Made by a program: the position numbers and the translations under genes. Of a stretch of 64,000 nt of DNA, positions 56,337-64,000 are shown piece by piece. Source of the stretch: Bacteroidota bacterium (GTDB taxonomy: Bacteria > Bacteroidota > Bacteroidia > AKYH767-A > 2013-40CM-41-45); NCBI GenBank assembly GCA_016713765.1, contig JADJON010000001.1:1488001-1552000 (forward strand), read 5' to 3'. The first letter of the stretch is position 1. The number at the start of each line of letters is the position of its first letter. The notes below the pieces were generated by a model, which searched no databases, was not told the origin of the DNA, and was given only the letters and a program-made list of their open reading frames with translations.

Positions 56337-56985
56337 GTTTTAAAAAATGAATAAGCGGAAAATCCTTTACAGGTTCGTCAATGGCTGCTGCGTTGCCTTC
56401 GTCATTGAACATTGAAAACTGGTGAGTTTTCTCAACTAGAAATTTGAACATATAATCTCTGCGTTTCAGCATAGAGCCGTTTACGGCACTCCATTCAGAA
56501 AACACAATGGGTTGTTTGGTTTCGGGATTGGTAAAGTCCAATGCATCGCCCCAAAGTATGTTTCTGCTCAATAAAAATCGAACAGAACGAATACACTCAT
56601 TTTTTACTTGCTTGAATACTTTAGAATACCAATCGGTATAAATTCCAAGCAAACGGTCTCGGCATTCTTGGGCGTTGTCTTCCAAAATGTCCACTCCGTA
56701 AATGCTCGATACAGCAATCACAGAATAGCGTTCCCACTCCACTTGACTTTTGCTGTATCGGCTGTCAACAACTGCTAATTTTCGTCTCAAAACTTCTGCT
56801 AAAAAGTTGCCGTTTCCGCAAGCAGGTTCTAAAAATCGGGAGTCAATGCGTTCTGTTTCGTGTTTCACCAAATCGAGCATAGCGTTTACTTCACGTTGGT
56901 TAGTAAACACTTCCCCGTGGTCAGTAACCCGCTTTTTGGATTTTACTTGGTTGTCTGGTTTTATATTTTCTGTTAATTCAGTCAC
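56308..56985 (-). CDS. Small methyltransferase subunit with intact SAM motif but no NPPY
   Basis: A 225-residue protein with the canonical motif I FLEPACGNGNFL (51-62) and a motif II-like GVDILEDN. The position where NPPY is expected reads TNPETKQPIVFSEWS, so it lacks the catalytic motif. It is complementary to the 504-residue partner, which has NPPY but a broken motif I. It heads the four-gene module bounded by sites B and C. It could be a pseudoenzyme, or half of a shared active site. Confidence 0.8.
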   Translation of the reverse strand: MTELTENIKPDNQVKSKKRVTDHGEVFTNQREVNAMLDLVKHETERIDSRFLEPACGNGNFLAEVLRRKLAVVDSRYSKSQVEWERYSVIAVSSIYGVDILEDNAQECRDRLLGIYTDWYSKVFKQVKNECIRSVRFLLSRNILWGDALDFTNPETKQPIVFSEWSAVNGSMLKRRDYMFKFLVEKTHQFSMFNDEGNAAAIDEPVKDFPLIHFLKLGEDDTNEL

Positions 56986-57142
56986 TTTTTATTTTTAATA
57001 TTTTCAGTCGTCTAAGTTACTTTTTTCTGTCTTGTCGTCTGTCCGTGCGTTGGCAAAAAATGGCTCTTTTGGTTTTTTGAGCGTTGGCTCGTGTGTCGAC
57101 AAAAACCAAATGTGCCATTTGCGGGTCGGCTTTTTTACACTG

Positions 57143-57281
57143 ACCGATAACGTTTTTGGGCTTGGCGTTCGTGCGGGATTTCAAGGCACAAAACTGTCAA
57201 CCCAGCACTAAAGTTGATTTGAAAAACTACACTTGAATTAAAGCACGTCACCCCGCATGACGCCAAACCCATGTTACCGGT
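57143..57281. repeat. attC-like boundary element (site C)
   Basis: The left arm begins ACCGATAACG (57143) and includes GGGCTTGGCGTTCGTGCGGG; the right arm includes CCCGCATGACGCCAAACCC and ends ATGTTACCGG. The ~75-bp centre shares ACAAAACTGTCAA and AAAGTTGATTTG with site B. It lies in the 431-bp gene-free stretch 56986-57416, whose remainder holds GT-rich sequence (GCGTTGGCTTGG) related to that beside the other sites. Confidence 0.65.
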
Positions 57282-57416
57282 TCGTGCTTCTTTTCTGTCG
57301 TGTTGTTGTCTGTCCATGTTGCAGTGTCTTTGTGCGTTGGCTTGGTGGCTCTTTTGCAAAACTTGGTTTTAGCGTTAGCTTGTGCGGTTTTGCAAATGTG
57401 CCACCAAAAGCTTTGG

Positions 57417-59735
57417 CTAATATCTCATTTGTTTTAAAAACTCCTTTAATGTTATTGTCGTTATGCCGAAGCCTTTTGATTTAACTTGTAAACCGTTGTC
57501 AGATGTCAGCATAATTGGATTTTCATCTATGTATTTTAGTGCAACTGATAAAATAAAATTGTCAGGAGATTTTTTGTCAAAGTCGCTTGGGAGTAGAGTC
57601 AGGTCGGCTGTTTTCATCTTGATATTTCGTTTGTCAAAACTGTCATTGATTTGTTTGATTGCCTTTTGAACGTTTTTCTTTTGTTCTTCAGATAGCGTAA
57701 CTTTCAATTTGTCTAACTCGTCAATGACTTTTGCCGATAAAATCACTTGATACCTCTTGTCAATTTTTGAAATGATGTCGGGATAATCAACAAATACATT
57801 AGTGTCAATGATGTAAATATTTTCTTTGTCCTTTTTGATTTCCTTTTTCGGCTTTTCAAATTTTGAAAGGTCTATTGTGCCAAGAACTTTTAAACCAACA
57901 TTGCTTTCTTTTTCCGTTTTTGCTTGAGTAGTTTCTGTATTTACTTTTTCAACTGGGTCTTGTTTAGCTTCATTAATGTTTGCAATAGTCAAACCGTCAA
58001 ATTGAATGTAAAATGAAAATTCTTCATCAAGTTTTTGAAGATAGGTTTTTACTTCATTGTCAATTTGAGAACGTGTTAAAGCACCCTTGTCCGTGATAAT
58101 AAGTGTGTGTCGTTTTGAGCGACTTGTTGCCACATTGAAAAGTCGGTTTTCTAATGAACGATGATAACTTGAATTCGGAACAACAAAAATTGTCACATCT
58201 GTAGTCAAACCCTGAACTCTTGAAACCGTTTCAATCAACAAATTATTATGATAGCCGATTGTTTGAAAAATTGCTTTTTGTAATGCTTTTGTAGTTTCTA
58301 CAAAGTATGTCAATACAGAAATATGTAATTTTTCGTTCGTTTCGAATAAGTGTTTTACAATTTCTGTTGCGAGTTTTAAAGCATTGGTTGGTTTGAACTC
58401 GCCTGCTTTTAAATCAGTTTTTATTAAAGTCGGCCCACCTTTTGGATTGAAGAGCCTTCCAAAATCAATGTCCATTTCCGAATAAGAAAGGCGAATATCT
58501 TTTTTAGCTCTTGAATTCAAACTGTCTTTATAGAAAAAACCTGAATACTTTGCTGCTCTGTCCGTCAGACGATGTGTTTCAGTTAGCTGAAATATTGGCA
58601 TAGATGCTGTTTCAGAAAGTGCTTTTAAGCCATCAACCAATGCACCGTAATTTTTACGACTCACTTTATCATCGCTTAATGAAACAACAGGCGGTAACTG
58701 TCTTGTGTCGCCAATCCAAATATTTTTCTTTCCTAAAAGTTTTGCACCACCAAACATTCCAAGTAAGGCTTGGCTTGCTTCATCAACAATAACATAGTCA
58801 AAAGGTGGCTCATTAAAAGTTTTTGCCGCTTGTCCGCTGGTAATGAAAAACGTTGATAGAATTAAATTGTAAGGTTGCGGACTAACTTCTTTTGTTTGCT
58901 GTAAATCTTTAAATGCTTTTGCTTCGTCAACCGAAAGTTTTGTCTTGAAAATCCGATTTTCTTCTAACAGTCCTTTCAATGCTGGTTTTTCAACTATTTC
59001 AATTAACGCTCTATTTGTTAATGCGGTTACTAATACAGATTTTCCCTGATTACAAAGTCGTTCGCAGATTTCAGCAATCAAATATGTTTTGCCCGTCCCT
59101 GGCGGACCTTGAATAATTAGACTATCCTGTAATCCCAATTGAGATAAAACAAAATCAGCAATGTTGCTTTTATTGTCAAGAAGTGATGGTGTCCAATCTG
59201 AAACTTGAAAATCTTGGTCAAGAATTCTATTTACAGATTCATTATTTTGGTTTAGAACAATACTTTGAAGATTAGCAATGTATTCAAATGGTGGTTTGTT
59301 TGGCCCCAAAAGAAGTATCATTCCTTCTGCTTCTTGTATGTGAATTGCAAATTCAAGTTCCACACCTCTGAAACCTGCAATGCTGAAATCTTTTTCGTTA
59401 GATGGCGTTTGCCAAATACAAACAATTTCAGAATAATTTGTTTTTTCTTTTATTAAATCGCCATAAGTTTTGTTCCCCCAATCTCTGTAATTTCTTAGTT
59501 CTTTTGGAACTGTAAAACAGTAAAGATATTCGCCTTGTCTTGGTATTCCTCTTGTGTTGGGGAATTTTAAAATCATTTCTCCGTCTTTGAACGTGAGAAA
59601 TTGAGCAACAAACAGTTCTTCACGGTCTTGCAACAGAAAAAGGGCAGAAGTGTCTAACTTTTGCTTGTAGGCTTCTGTTTGTGCCCGAAGCTCTTCTTCT
59701 AAAAATTTTATATGTTCTTCTCGGCTGTAAATCAT
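57417..59735 (-). CDS. UPF1-like SF1 helicase fused to a PIN ribonuclease domain
   Basis: The 772-residue protein has Walker A GPPGTGKT (210-217), motif II DEAS (318-321), motif III GDTRQLPP (342-349), then ETVSRVQGLTTDV and NVATSRSKRHTLII, as in UPF1-type SF1 helicases. The last ~134 residues are a PIN domain with IIDTNVFVD (Asp 644), VIDELD (Glu 673), SPDNFIL (Asp 725) and TSDNG (Asp 746), so all four acidic residues are present. A linker (about 575-635) is acidic and charged. PIN domains usually cut RNA. The start codon overlaps the upstream ATPase stop as TAATG. Confidence 0.92.
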   Translation of the reverse strand: MIYSREEHIKFLEEELRAQTEAYKQKLDTSALFLLQDREELFVAQFLTFKDGEMILKFPNTRGIPRQGEYLYCFTVPKELRNYRDWGNKTYGDLIKEKTNYSEIVCIWQTPSNEKDFSIAGFRGVELEFAIHIQEAEGMILLLGPNKPPFEYIANLQSIVLNQNNESVNRILDQDFQVSDWTPSLLDNKSNIADFVLSQLGLQDSLIIQGPPGTGKTYLIAEICERLCNQGKSVLVTALTNRALIEIVEKPALKGLLEENRIFKTKLSVDEAKAFKDLQQTKEVSPQPYNLILSTFFITSGQAAKTFNEPPFDYVIVDEASQALLGMFGGAKLLGKKNIWIGDTRQLPPVVSLSDDKVSRKNYGALVDGLKALSETASMPIFQLTETHRLTDRAAKYSGFFYKDSLNSRAKKDIRLSYSEMDIDFGRLFNPKGGPTLIKTDLKAGEFKPTNALKLATEIVKHLFETNEKLHISVLTYFVETTKALQKAIFQTIGYHNNLLIETVSRVQGLTTDVTIFVVPNSSYHRSLENRLFNVATSRSKRHTLIITDKGALTRSQIDNEVKTYLQKLDEEFSFYIQFDGLTIANINEAKQDPVEKVNTETTQAKTEKESNVGLKVLGTIDLSKFEKPKKEIKKDKENIYIIDTNVFVDYPDIISKIDKRYQVILSAKVIDELDKLKVTLSEEQKKNVQKAIKQINDSFDKRNIKMKTADLTLLPSDFDKKSPDNFILSVALKYIDENPIMLTSDNGLQVKSKGFGITTITLKEFLKQMRY

Positions 59736-62700
59736 TAAAGCAAAAGGTTTTTATCATCAGCAGACAATTCTTTTGAACTTGAATTTCTTTCACTTAAACC
59801 AAATTGTTGTAGGTAATCTGTCGTGCTTTCGGGTGTCATGAATATAAAATGGGTGTAGGGTAAACCTTTAAAGAAGTTTGCAAGTATTTTCAAATTTGAA
59901 ATAACGAATTGTTCCGTATTGAAACGCATGTGAAATTCGTCATTTATTCTTTGTAGGTCTGCAAGTGTCACGTTTCTTACTTTATTTCCTGCTGTCAGAA
60001 CAAAAAGTTGAGAATCTTCTTCTGTTAATGCCAACCATTCAAGCGGTGTAAAATATATTCTTCCTGCCTTAACACTTTTAACAACAACCTTAATTAATTT
60101 ACCATTTGGATTTTTTACTCCTTCAAGAATTGTGTATGTGATTTTATTTCTATTTTCAACGATAAATTTATTCCGTTCTAATGTTTCAAAAATAATCTCC
60201 TGTGCTTCTTCATTTATACTAATTCTTGTTTTAATCGAAGAATTATCCATTAAAACGCCAGCATCAGAGGGTTTAATTTCTTCTTCGGTAGCTGAAACTA
60301 ATTTCTCTATGAAATTAGAAACAGCGGGCATATTTTCAACTTCTTGCTTATTAATATCAAATTTTGATTGAAGCCACTCTGAAATATCTTCGGGGTCAAG
60401 TTGCAAGAACAATCGTAATTCTTCTTGATACTTTTCAATTTGCAATGCTTTTGCAACGTGTTCAATAAGCGAATACATTGTTGTCGGACTTTTCCAATTC
60501 CCCGTGAAATACAATGTGTTTTCGTTTTCATCAAAATATGAATCGGGTTTTGAAATCACATGCTGTTTTCCATTATAGATATACGCTAATTCTAAACTCG
60601 CTGTATTAACTACTTTAAGGCTTTTGATTAAAGTTTTAAGTTTTTTGAAAATGCTATCAAATTCTTCTCCGCTTTTCTTTTCAACGATTGCAGACAAGTA
60701 AGGGCTTATCGAAAATAATTCGTTTTGTAACGAATCATTGGTTACAGTTTTATTCTTAATTAACTTGAACTCGGAAATAACAGTTACACCAAAAAGCGAA
60801 AGTAGTTCTTCAATATTTTCTTCATCTTTTAATTCATCAGGAAGAAACACTAATTCCAACTCACCTCCAAAGTTACTTGTAGTTCCTTTTAACCAAAATA
60901 ATTCACTTGCATTTGCAAACGTTTCATTCTGACTTATAATTTTGTTTGTCTTTGCCCAATCCGAAATTTCTTGTTTTTCTTCTTTTGAGAAATTAGAAAG
61001 AGATGAAGCCAGTTTGGTATATATTAATGCTATCTTTTTCTTACCTGATATTTTTGAGGTTTCATCATTTTCATTTTTCTTTTTTTGATTCGCTATCTTT
61101 CCTAAAATTTCTAAATAGTCAGTAAGCTCTAAGTTCTTTTTGAAAGGTAATATTTTTCTCCATTCTTTTGTTAATGCCACATCACAATCAAACACTGGTA
61201 AATAATTGCCCGCTATTTCTATAATTTCCTTATTGTTTATAAATATTTCATTTGCCTTTAAGCAAACCTTTGTTGTTGCAGGAAATATTGGTGAATTGCT
61301 TATCATCCAATCGAAAAAATTTTCATCCAAATCCAATTTGTTTTGCCACGAGGCGAAACCTTTGTCATTATTAACTCGCATAAAAGGAATTTCTAAAGCT
61401 TTTAACCAAAAAAGCTTAGAAAATTCATAATTAAAAGCAAATTCTACTAGAGTGTAGGTGGTTAATTTATATGTTGTAATTGTGTTATGCCAAATAGTTC
61501 CGGAAGCAGCATTGTATTTTTGTGTAGAATTAGTCGCAAAAAATTGGGCAAAATCCTTGTACATACCTATTGCCTCACTATTAGAAAGTCTTAATTCTCT
61601 GAGTTCAACGTTCTCGCAAACGCCTAAGTACAAGAAAAATGTTTTCCATTCGCTAATTAAATCTTCGTTTTGTTTGTAGGTGCTTGAAACAAAAATTCCT
61701 TCGTCATTTACTTTTTCTAATCTCAAAGAAGGCTCATAGAAATCTGAAAGATAGCATTCTTTGGCTGCTTTAAACTCCCCTTTTGTAGAATATAGTTTTA
61801 AGTCTTGTAATTGGTCGTAATGCAATTCACTTAATAAACCTTTTTTATGCCGATTAAAAATGTATCTTGTTATATATAGATAATTATTTATATCAATACA
61901 GTTATCAATATTTCCGATAATCTCATTTTCAAGGTATGCTTCATCAGATGGTTCTTTAACGCCCAATAATTCAAGCCAACCTTTGATTTTGCTATGGGTC
62001 TCTATTTTTGGGTAAACTTCGCTATGAATAACCGCAACACCATCGCCAAACTCCGTTTTAAAATCAATAGAAGGGAAACAAACAGCTTGCGGGCTTTTCA
62101 GTTTTTTACCTTTTGCATAAATGAATGGAATTGATTTTAGTTTTTCGTTCCATTCTTTAGATTCGTCTTTTGCTGCTTTGCTATGGAAATATTCAATTAA
62201 AGAAAAATTTTCAGATGGTTGGTGATTCTTCTTGAATATGTCTGATAGGAAAAAATCTTCAAGGTTTTCCGTCTCAAAAAACATTGCACCAAATGAACGT
62301 AGTTTATCGGCTCGTTGAAGCTGTGAGTTTATCAACGAATCTGTTTTAAAATTTGTGTTTTCTTTTTGGTTTATAAAACCTATTACTGTTTCTGGTGATA
62401 AGAATGATAATTCAGAAAGCCCTATTTTGTCAATAACAATATCCGATATCTTTTTAAGTTTAGCATTTTTTGAAGGAATAAATGCTTTTTCCTTTACAGA
62501 CTTTTCTAATGATTGGTTGAATGAAACTCTTAATTCATTATGAATTCCTCCAAATTTTGATGGAAGTAATTGTAGGATTTGAAATTTAAATTTGCTTTTC
62601 GAAAGAATTTCTAACCATTCAATAATTTTTTCGGCTGTAAGTTTAAATAGCCATTGATTCCAAACTCTGTCTTCGTGTAGTCCTTCTCTTGCTGCATTGG

Positions 62701-63667
62701 TAAGAAAACTTCCATTTATTAAAAATGGAAATTCAAAGTCCGAGACCTTGGTAGGCAAATAAGTAAAGATTAAACTTTCTTCGCTTTTGAGTGATTTTAA
62801 TTTCCCTTCTTCAATTTTTGCGGCAAATGATAATTCTGTATACTCAGCTTCTTTTAATTTTTCAGGTGTTTTTTCATCCTGTCTTAATTCCTCTTTTGTG
62901 TCTTCGGGAATAGATATTTGCTCAAATGATTTTGTTAGCCACGAACTAATTTCTTTTCCGTCTTTATACAAAGTAGTTTCATTGAAAGCTATATCTTGGC
63001 TGATAATTTTCTTCTCAATCGAGGAAACCGGTTTGCCATTATACGATACTGAAATTTTTGAAACTCGTCTTAGGAATAGAAGTATTTGGCCATTACTAAG
63101 CAACTCGTTCAGTTCTTCGAGTAATTCTTCGGGCTTTTTAATTTCTATAGTGGTAGATACTGCATAGTTATTATCTAATATGCTTTTTTGAATTGAATCA
63201 CTCAATTCGTTTAATTCTGACCAAATCGGAATTATTTGCCAAGGCAATTTTTGTTTATGAAATGATTTGTCAAACCGAAACTGATAGCCGTCCGAAAAGA
63301 TTGTTACCCGCTCCGACTTTCCGAATACTGATTTAAAACCAATTCCTTTATAGCCTGTCTTTGTCGGGTCTGCACGCTTGGTGCTTGCACCTGCTCCAGT
63401 AAGTGAAATAATATCTTTTTCGTCAAAAGGTTTTCCGTTGTGAGAAACAATTAAACAATTTGGTAAAAAGTCAAAATGAATTTCGTTGTTTGTGTCCTTT
63501 GCTGCATCGTCAGCATTTTGTATAAGTTCAAATACAAATCGTTGGCTTTCAGAGTAAATGTCACTCGAAACTGTGTCCAATAAATTTGCAACCATTTCAG
63601 CTTGTCGTGGCGAACTGAAAGTTGAATTTTCTCTACATAATTCTTGGATAAAGGTTTTCTTACTCAT
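59735..63667 (-). CDS. Large Hsp90/sacsin-like GHKL ATPase
   Basis: A 1310-residue protein with an N-terminal histidine-kinase-type ATPase. The N-box is FELIQNADDA (46-55), then SHNGKPF (75-81) and GYKGIGFKS (105-113), the three Bergerat motifs. The remaining ~1,100 residues are AT-rich-coded, Lys/Asn/Glu-rich, and have no second domain I can name. The layout (Hsp90-like ATPase followed by a long partner-binding part) resembles sacsin/NOV-type proteins. It is translationally coupled to the helicase-PIN gene. A role as a sensor or switch for that nuclease is inference. Confidence 0.85.
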   Translation of the reverse strand: MSKKTFIQELCRENSTFSSPRQAEMVANLLDTVSSDIYSESQRFVFELIQNADDAAKDTNNEIHFDFLPNCLIVSHNGKPFDEKDIISLTGAGASTKRADPTKTGYKGIGFKSVFGKSERVTIFSDGYQFRFDKSFHKQKLPWQIIPIWSELNELSDSIQKSILDNNYAVSTTIEIKKPEELLEELNELLSNGQILLFLRRVSKISVSYNGKPVSSIEKKIISQDIAFNETTLYKDGKEISSWLTKSFEQISIPEDTKEELRQDEKTPEKLKEAEYTELSFAAKIEEGKLKSLKSEESLIFTYLPTKVSDFEFPFLINGSFLTNAAREGLHEDRVWNQWLFKLTAEKIIEWLEILSKSKFKFQILQLLPSKFGGIHNELRVSFNQSLEKSVKEKAFIPSKNAKLKKISDIVIDKIGLSELSFLSPETVIGFINQKENTNFKTDSLINSQLQRADKLRSFGAMFFETENLEDFFLSDIFKKNHQPSENFSLIEYFHSKAAKDESKEWNEKLKSIPFIYAKGKKLKSPQAVCFPSIDFKTEFGDGVAVIHSEVYPKIETHSKIKGWLELLGVKEPSDEAYLENEIIGNIDNCIDINNYLYITRYIFNRHKKGLLSELHYDQLQDLKLYSTKGEFKAAKECYLSDFYEPSLRLEKVNDEGIFVSSTYKQNEDLISEWKTFFLYLGVCENVELRELRLSNSEAIGMYKDFAQFFATNSTQKYNAASGTIWHNTITTYKLTTYTLVEFAFNYEFSKLFWLKALEIPFMRVNNDKGFASWQNKLDLDENFFDWMISNSPIFPATTKVCLKANEIFINNKEIIEIAGNYLPVFDCDVALTKEWRKILPFKKNLELTDYLEILGKIANQKKKNENDETSKISGKKKIALIYTKLASSLSNFSKEEKQEISDWAKTNKIISQNETFANASELFWLKGTTSNFGGELELVFLPDELKDEENIEELLSLFGVTVISEFKLIKNKTVTNDSLQNELFSISPYLSAIVEKKSGEEFDSIFKKLKTLIKSLKVVNTASLELAYIYNGKQHVISKPDSYFDENENTLYFTGNWKSPTTMYSLIEHVAKALQIEKYQEELRLFLQLDPEDISEWLQSKFDINKQEVENMPAVSNFIEKLVSATEEEIKPSDAGVLMDNSSIKTRISINEEAQEIIFETLERNKFIVENRNKITYTILEGVKNPNGKLIKVVVKSVKAGRIYFTPLEWLALTEEDSQLFVLTAGNKVRNVTLADLQRINDEFHMRFNTEQFVISNLKILANFFKGLPYTHFIFMTPESTTDYLQQFGLSERNSSSKELSADDKNLLL

Positions 63668-64000
63668 TGTCTAATCAGGAAAATAGATTTTGTCTTGGGA
63701 TGCGGGTAGGGCAAAAGCAAATGTGCTGCAACTGTGTCGGCTTGTGCGATGGGTTGCAGCTCTTTTGATTTTGCTGAAGCGTTGGCTTGTCTGTTCATTT
63801 GCTCTGTCGTTTTATTGTTGTCTGTGTCGTCTTTTAGCATGACCGGTAACGCTCAAATAGGCGAAACTCTCCTTCGCTTTATTTCCACAAATTCCTCGAT
63901 TTCACCCGAAAATACAAACAATCAGTCAAATTGGCGAAATGCGTTTATCGTGACGGGTCAGTTTCGTTTATTGTTCCAGTTTGGTCGGCTTGTCGAAAGT
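63668..64000. other. Gene-free window end with a weaker boundary-like palindrome
   Basis: No gene is seen in the last 333 bp. The sequence GCATGACCGGTAACG (63837-63851) matches the left start of the other sites, and TTATCGTGACGGGTC (63946-63960) resembles their right end. The arms pair only weakly (GCGAA/TTCGC-type), so the element is likely present but diverged. GT-rich text before it (GCGTTGGCTTGTC, 63779-63791) is related to that near sites B and C. Confidence 0.4.

Overview
The window looks like a Bacteroidota chromosome. The evidence is three surface proteins with T9SS-type C-terminal sorting regions, SusC-free but barrel-rich outer-membrane proteins (a DUF5723 protein and an OmpA/PorT-like barrel), Bacteroidota-style LpxD and PabB, and -7 boxes of the TAnnTTTG type. 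Bases 1 to about 43,600 are a GC-balanced backbone. Bases 43,600 to 64,000 are clearly AT-richer and accessory. Almost every gene is on the minus strand; the exceptions are lpxD, the PP2C phosphatase gene and an IS110 element.

Backbone, left to right: an envelope block (truncated DUF5723 barrel, a lipoprotein, a DUF3352-like/propeller protein, RNase HII, a GT4 glycosyltransferase); the divergent pair lpxD and SpoIIE-type phosphatase; an isolated zincin; a polysaccharide block (O-antigen ligase, two tandem Wzz-type proteins, a flippase); a DsbD-family protein; a TrpXYZ-like ABC transporter whose operon is split by an AT-rich K+ channel plus HSDR_N-like nuclease pair; a LemA/TPM/TPM operon; an outer-membrane barrel; a GxxExxY protein; a ten-copy 100-101 bp tandem repeat; tilS; a frameshifted IS110 with a strongly structured leader; pabB; two T9SS cargo proteins; hemH; lpdA; lnt; and a large beta-strand-repeat T9SS protein. 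Several arrays of degenerate 7-bp repeats lie at the 3' ends of genes.

Accessory region: an IS256 remnant, two small membrane-protein genes, and then a series of minus-strand gene modules separated by related long imperfect palindromes. These palindromes begin with TAACG-like and end with GTTA-like sequence and resemble integron attC sites. The modules hold (i) an unknown tail-anchored protein, (ii) a lipoprotein, (iii) an Mrr-type restriction protein plus a muconolactone-isomerase-like protein, (iv) a four-gene restriction/modification-like system (two complementary methyltransferase subunits, a GIY-YIG-helicase fusion and a repeat protein), and (v) a two-gene system of a 1310-residue Hsp90/sacsin-like ATPase translationally coupled to an SF1 helicase fused to a PIN nuclease. 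An IS1182-type element, read in two frames, has landed in one of the palindromes.

The strongest candidate for a new system is module (v), with the palindrome-delimited module organisation as a whole second. Both are inferences from sequence reading; no database search was run.
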